Source: Leptospira_B sp964571605
Lineage (GTDB): Bacteria; Spirochaetota; Leptospiria; Leptospirales; Leptospiraceae
Length of the DNA: 9,493 nt
Direction of reading: 5' to 3'
NCBI GenBank assembly: GCA_964571605.1
Contig: CAZNCS010000159.1
Span: 1-9,493 of the forward strand
The notes below the pieces were generated by a model. The model did no database searches. It was not told where the DNA came from and saw only the letters and a list, made by a program, of their open reading frames with translations. Below are positions 5,939 through 9,493 of this stretch, in pieces (position 1 is the stretch's first letter; every line of letters starts with the position of its first letter). Both the position numbers and the translations under genes were made by a program.

Positions 5939-6963
5939 TCTTCGTTTTTCGTTAATCCCATATCCAATCTTATTGGGTAGGAATTCCTTCTTCTTTCAAA
6001 ATATTCCCAATCCCCATTCTTCCAAGCTAACCTTAGATTCGAATTTTCTTCCTTCAAAAATGATTCGGTTTGAATCTGAGTTTCCGTTTGTAAAAATTTT
6101 TCCACAGGAGGAAGAGGGCCGTCTTGGTATAAAACGCAAAGTTTCTTGGCCAATCGATACGTTCCAAGTAATCTGCCTAGTTGGCTGTACCCTGCGATAT
6201 GAGGGGTAAATATGGAATCCTGCACGTCGGTCATTAAGTTCGCGATCTCTCCTACAGGAGGTTCGGGAGAAAATACATCGATCACTTTGAAAAGATCCTT
6301 TCTTTTCAGAATGTTTAGAAATGTTTCCGTAGTCCAGATTTCTCCCCGACTGGTATTCATAATCAGAGTTCCCGGGCGAATCAAGGCTAGATCTTTTTCT
6401 TCCAACATATGCAATGTAGGATACGGCCCATCGGAAACCAAAGGAACATGAAAACTCAGAATGGAAGAAGCAAACACTTCTTGTCGAGAGACTGATTTGT
6501 CTTTTATAAACGGATCATTATAAACAAAAGAAATTCCTTTTTGTTTTAGGATTTCTCCGAAAGCTTTACCGGTATTTCCATAACCGAAAAGTCCTACCGT
6601 TTTCGTTTTCAATTCTTGTTCCGAGAAAAAGTTTCTTAAAGAAACCCAACAATATTCCGCCACAGAACCGGCATTACAGCCGGGAGAATTTAGAAAGACC
6701 CTTCCTTCTTTTTTGAGGTCCGAAAAATTCACATGATCCACCCCCGAACTCACTGTGGCAAACACCCGAACACTGGGAAATTTTCGAAATGTTTCGGAAT
6801 CGACTCGAAGCCTAGTATTGGAAATCAGAATTTCCGGTTTAGCGTTTATGATTTGTTCGGGAAATTTTACAGGATAGGATCTTATATCCAGATTTCGAAA
6901 ATGAGAAAATATTTCCAATGCCCCAGTCGTACCTTCGGGATAGTATAAAACGGGAGGCGACAT
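5935..6963 (-). CDS. pdxB: PdxB-like 4-phosphoerythronate dehydrogenase (D-2-hydroxyacid dehydrogenase family)
   Basis: This protein oxidises 4-phosphoerythronate with NAD in the deoxyxylulose-phosphate-dependent route to pyridoxal phosphate, if the PdxB assignment holds. From Met at 6963 it is 342 residues long. The family catalytic residues are present: Arg206 (NTSRGEI), Glu234 (FSPEP) and His255 (TPHIAGYS). The Rossmann motif is GLFGYGNTG (124-132) with Asp150 as the nucleotide-ribose acidic residue. PdxB-specific signatures set it apart from phosphoglycerate dehydrogenases: SPGCNAGSVAEY (93-104), SDGPYPTLHM (177-186) and HIAGYSQLGRLLGT (255-268). The C-terminus is shorter than E. coli PdxB (378 aa) but keeps an FERRRNSYPIR-like end motif. 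The frame is open to an ATG at 7074, but Met at 6963 has AAAGGA seven bases upstream and matches the family N-terminus, so I chose it. It is divergent from the gene at 7077. Confidence 0.82.
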   Translation of the reverse strand: MSPPVLYYPEGTTGALEIFSHFRNLDIRSYPVKFPEQIINAKPEILISNTRLRVDSETFRKFPSVRVFATVSSGVDHVNFSDLKKEGRVFLNSPGCNAGSVAEYCWVSLRNFFSEQELKTKTVGLFGYGNTGKAFGEILKQKGISFVYNDPFIKDKSVSRQEVFASSILSFHVPLVSDGPYPTLHMLEEKDLALIRPGTLIMNTSRGEIWTTETFLNILKRKDLFKVIDVFSPEPPVGEIANLMTDVQDSIFTPHIAGYSQLGRLLGTYRLAKKLCVLYQDGPLPPVEKFLQTETQIQTESFLKEENSNLRLAWKNGDWEYFERRRNSYPIRLDMGLTKNEE

Positions 6964-7076
6964 GAGATAATCCTTTGGGACCCGGCGCCAAGCGCTAATG
7001 TTTTTTATTCGAAAAACATCTTGCCATCTCCGCCCATCTGGATAGCGTCTACGCTTCCAACTGGTAAATATCACAA
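6964..7076. promoter_or_regulatory. Divergent promoter region with a perfect operator-like dyad
   Basis: This region lies between the pdxB-like and lipase-chaperone-like genes. ATGTTTTT (6998-7005) and AAAAACAT (7012-7019) are a perfect 8-bp inverted repeat around six bases, centred in the half nearer the pdxB-like start. Two 6-bp palindromes, GGCGCC (6984-6989) and AGCGCT (6991-6996), adjoin it. No convincing -10/-35 pair stands out; TTGCCA at 7021-7026 is a possible rightward -35 with a poor -10. The dyad's spacing suits a dimeric regulator, but none is identified. Confidence 0.4.
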
Positions 7077-8138
7077 ATGTTAGAACGATTAAAAGAAATA
7101 CCTACCAAAGTCTGGCTTTTTTCTCTCGGCTTTCTCCTTGTACTTGTGTTAATTGTTTTCCTTTTATGGGAACCGGGTTCCACAGGAAAAGATTTCGGGT
7201 TTGATGGAGACGAATCTTCGGGCTTTACGGTCACTCAAAATGAAGCAGGTGAATGGGTCATCAACCCGGTTATCGCCGCAACCTCCAAAGAATTGTACAA
7301 AGACGGCGAATGGCTTACTTACGACGAAATTTTAAAGTTTGCCGCAAATGGAGAATTGGATTTAGTTTCTTCCCTTTGGGAACTCCGAAGAAAATGTCCC
7401 GCCGATTACAGCCCGGAACAATGCAACGAAGTCGTAAAAGCGTTTTTGTTGGAACAATTTCCGGGTGCCGACGGAGAACGTTTGATGGGAATGTTCCGAA
7501 ACTATCTTTCGTATGAAATGGTCCTACGCGAATTCGAACAACCTCGAGGAAAAGACCCCGAAGAAATCTACGAAATGATCAAGAAAAAACGTAGAGAAAT
7601 ATTTTCCGATCAAGACGCCAAACTGATTTTCGGTTTAGAAGAATCCGAAAAAGATTTTCAGTTCGGATACAACCAATTCCTAAGCGAGACAAAAAATCTG
7701 CCGGGAGACAAACGATTGGCACGGTTCGAGGAATACCGCAAAGGTGTGTACGGAAATTACTATAACGCGATCAATAAACGCGAACCGAAATTTAATAAAT
7801 ACGAAACTGAGATGTTCTTCAAAGAATCGGATTTGAGTAAACTACCTCCGAACGAAAAAGATCCACAAGTCCGAGCTATCCGAGAAAAATATTTCGGTAA
7901 GGACGGAGCGGACAGAATCGAAAAAGTTTATAAAGAGATAGAAGTAGGAAAAGCAAAAGAATCCGAAACGGAAAAAGAAGAACAGGCCTGGTTAAAAGCC
8001 AATCCGACCGCTCGCCCCGAAGAAAGAGACAAGGCGCTTTCTTCTATCCGCAATCGAATTTTGGGAGCCCAAGAAGCGGAAGAATATGCAAGGCGGAAAG
8101 CTTTGGAAGAAGATCAAAAACGTCTGCAGGGAAAATGA
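7077..8138 (+). CDS. Membrane-anchored lipase chaperone (LimK/Lif)-like protein
   Basis: This 353-residue protein has a short cytoplasmic N-terminus, one transmembrane helix (about 12-31) and a long, charged, mostly helical periplasmic part. This is the architecture of the steric foldases that fold secreted lipases in Pseudomonas and Burkholderia. The helical body follows the family pattern: DGEWLTYDEILKFAANGELDL (76-96, a DG...D..G.L stretch), then a 117-150 segment resembling Lif helices, RREIFSDQDAKLIFGLEES (172-190), LPGDKRLARF (208-217), and a late AWLKANP...ERDKALSSIR (304-325) with E-rich helices to the end. The hallmark RxxFDYxLSA is not preserved; SSLWELRRKCPAD occupies its place. 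The only cysteines are Cys107 and Cys116, a possible disulfide. No lipase gene adjoins it. The start lacks a strong Shine-Dalgarno. The stop codon overlaps the lnt start by four bases (ATGA), implying translational coupling. Confidence 0.68.
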   Translation: MLERLKEIPTKVWLFSLGFLLVLVLIVFLLWEPGSTGKDFGFDGDESSGFTVTQNEAGEWVINPVIAATSKELYKDGEWLTYDEILKFAANGELDLVSSLWELRRKCPADYSPEQCNEVVKAFLLEQFPGADGERLMGMFRNYLSYEMVLREFEQPRGKDPEEIYEMIKKKRREIFSDQDAKLIFGLEESEKDFQFGYNQFLSETKNLPGDKRLARFEEYRKGVYGNYYNAINKREPKFNKYETEMFFKESDLSKLPPNEKDPQVRAIREKYFGKDGADRIEKVYKEIEVGKAKESETEKEEQAWLKANPTARPEERDKALSSIRNRILGAQEAEEYARRKALEEDQKRLQGK

Positions 8139-9493
8139 TTCAATTTCCCAGAAACCCGATCGGCCCCTTCTTATGCGTACTCGGAATCTCATTCGGGATT
8201 CTGTTCGGGATGGAGCCTTTCGAGTTTTTTCCGGCGGGCGGGCTTGCGGCATTCTGCGCTTATATTCTGTTTTTGGAATTAAGGGAATGGTCTCCCAAAG
8301 CGACATTCTACTGGCTTCTGGTATTATCTCAAATCGTAAACCTGACGGTTTTTTATTGGATTCCTTCTTCCATATCTACCATTTCAGGTACGGGTTGGTT
8401 CCCCTCCTGGGTCCTTTTCCTAGTCTATGGCTTTTTCTCACATACGAAATTATATATTTTCTATTTCGGATGGAGTTTTAGTTTAAAATTATATTCTAAA
8501 TATCGAAACTCCCCCAAAGAAATTCTGTTGTTGGGTTGGTTCCTTTTCCCTATCTGGGGGATTTTGGGAGATTTATTGGTCCCTCAATTATTTCCCTGGT
8601 TTTGGGGAAATCTCGCGGAAGGGAATTTATCCTTCTCTCAGATCGCTTCCGCATTCGGTGTTTACGGAGTCGGTTTTTTTCTACTCTTAGGCGGTTCAAG
8701 TATCGCCTTACTTCAAAATACAAACTCCCGCAAAATCGGGTTGGCGGGAATTTTTGTTTTCGGACTCGTATGGACTTTAGGTGGGCTGAGATTGTATTTA
8801 GCTCCTTCTTATTCCGTTCCAACAATCACTCCGAAAATAGAAGACGGAGTTTTAAAATTATCAGCTTCTTTGATCCAACCGAATACATCTCCTGGAAAAA
8901 GAGAATTGGCTGAAAATCCGGAATTTATGGGGCAAACGATCAGTACCAATTTAGAACTGGGACTAAGATCTTCACTGGAAACTTCTCCTCCTCCGGATCT
9001 ATTATTTTTACCAGAGTCTGCGGTTCCTTTTCACGGAACCATTCAGGGAGAGGCAGGCGCAACTAACGCTTACTCTCCTACGTTTCACGGAGCTGTATTG
9101 TATTTGGCTTATAAAACAGGTGCGGACGTTTTATACAACGAATTGAACCAATTTCCGGAAGGTTTAAAAAATCAAGTCACACTACTCTCCGCCGACAGCG
9201 CCGAGTTCCAACGTTACGATAAACGTCGCCTTTTGGCTTTCGGTGAATACCTACCTTTCGAGTCGGTTTTTCCGGCTTTGAGAACGCTGTTCCAAGAGAC
9301 TTCTCGTTATGTAACCGGGGGTTTGCCAAAACCTTTGCTTGGAGAAAGGTCCTTCCAACGTAGAAGATGGCCCTTGGCTCCCACCGAAGAAGAAATTTCA
9401 CTCATTCAAAATCCTGAAAATTTCAAACCGATTTCACCTGAAACAAAACAGGACGACAAAATTGTTTACCAGGTGCTACCCTTAATTTGTTAT
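8135..9493 (+). CDS. lnt: Apolipoprotein N-acyltransferase, partial (3' end outside the window)
   Basis: Lnt transfers an acyl chain from phospholipid to the N-terminal cysteine of diacylated lipoproteins, the last step of lipoprotein maturation, in the inner membrane. The 453 visible residues comprise an N-terminal hydrophobic domain (about 1-225, eight or so helices, with FYWIPSSI at 73-80, FPWFWGN at 153-159 and SFSQIASAFGVYGVGF at 166-181) and a nitrilase-type domain. The catalytic triad is recognisable: Glu294 (LPESAVP), Lys363 (YDKRRLLAFGEYLP) and Cys452 (LICY). LIQPN (247-250 region) matches the LVQGN strand of the family. Glu-Lys spacing (69) is like E. coli (68), but Lys-Cys spacing is 89 against 52, so a loop of some 37 residues is inserted. 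The window ends one residue after the catalytic cysteine. The start overlaps the upstream stop as ATGA. Confidence 0.92.
   Translation, partial: MIQFPRNPIGPFLCVLGISFGILFGMEPFEFFPAGGLAAFCAYILFLELREWSPKATFYWLLVLSQIVNLTVFYWIPSSISTISGTGWFPSWVLFLVYGFFSHTKLYIFYFGWSFSLKLYSKYRNSPKEILLLGWFLFPIWGILGDLLVPQLFPWFWGNLAEGNLSFSQIASAFGVYGVGFFLLLGGSSIALLQNTNSRKIGLAGIFVFGLVWTLGGLRLYLAPSYSVPTITPKIEDGVLKLSASLIQPNTSPGKRELAENPEFMGQTISTNLELGLRSSLETSPPPDLLFLPESAVPFHGTIQGEAGATNAYSPTFHGAVLYLAYKTGADVLYNELNQFPEGLKNQVTLLSADSAEFQRYDKRRLLAFGEYLPFESVFPALRTLFQETSRYVTGGLPKPLLGERSFQRRRWPLAPTEEEISLIQNPENFKPISPETKQDDKIVYQVLPLICY

Noticed and set aside
7992..8306. Minus-strand frame across the chaperone/lnt junction
   Set aside because: It is Arg/Pro/Phe-rich antisense shadow of two well-supported overlapping genes.
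8536..8913. Plus-strand frame inside lnt
   Set aside because: It is out of frame with lnt, which is continuous from 8135 to the window end with all catalytic motifs; the basic, Phe/Ser-rich product is a shadow.

Overview
The window reads as chromosomal DNA from a spirochaete, most likely of the genus Leptospira. This rests on moderate G+C, Leptospira-style lipoprotein signal peptides with relaxed lipoboxes, a FlaA-type flagellar sheath protein, and the general character of the proteins. No plasmid, phage, IS transposase, CRISPR, tRNA or rRNA signature was found. The genus is inferred from these features and not from any search.

Layout, left to right. (1) A complete minus-strand gene (3-1103) for a lipoprotein of the major royal jelly/yellow protein family. 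(2) A 389-bp divergent intergenic region with two inverted repeats. (3) A plus-strand major facilitator transporter (1493-2797) that looks like the FLVCR/SLC49 branch, ending in a strong intrinsic terminator. (4) About 640 bp without a recognisable gene (2857-3438), holding a roughly 119-bp inverted-repeat element (2872-2990), a small hairpin and a G+C-rich patch with a repeated GCGTG-type motif. (5) A minus-strand group: a possible decayed gene (4819-5151), a predicted lipoprotein with Asp-box repeats (3569-4801), and a 29-codon membrane micro-ORF (3439-3528) not previously reported to my knowledge. (6) A plus-strand FlaA-like secreted protein (5266-5931), convergent and 3 bp apart from a minus-strand PdxB-like 4-phosphoerythronate dehydrogenase (5935-6963). 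(7) A 113-bp divergent promoter region with a perfect 8-bp dyad. (8) A plus-strand operon of a membrane-anchored lipase-chaperone-like protein (7077-8138), whose stop overlaps the start of apolipoprotein N-acyltransferase lnt (8135 to the window end). The lnt frame is cut one residue after its catalytic cysteine.

The genes do not form one pathway. A loose theme is the cell envelope: two predicted lipoproteins, the enzyme that N-acylates lipoproteins, a periplasmic folding-factor-like protein, a periplasmic flagellar-sheath-type protein and an inner-membrane transporter. The dehydrogenase belongs to vitamin B6 (pyridoxal phosphate) synthesis.

The points most worth a second look are the lipase-chaperone-like gene without a lipase, translationally coupled to lnt and with a degenerate family motif; the FLVCR-like transporter in a bacterium; the inverted-repeat element; the 29-aa membrane peptide; and the additional FlaA-like protein. 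I did not see convincing evidence of a wholly new multi-gene system.
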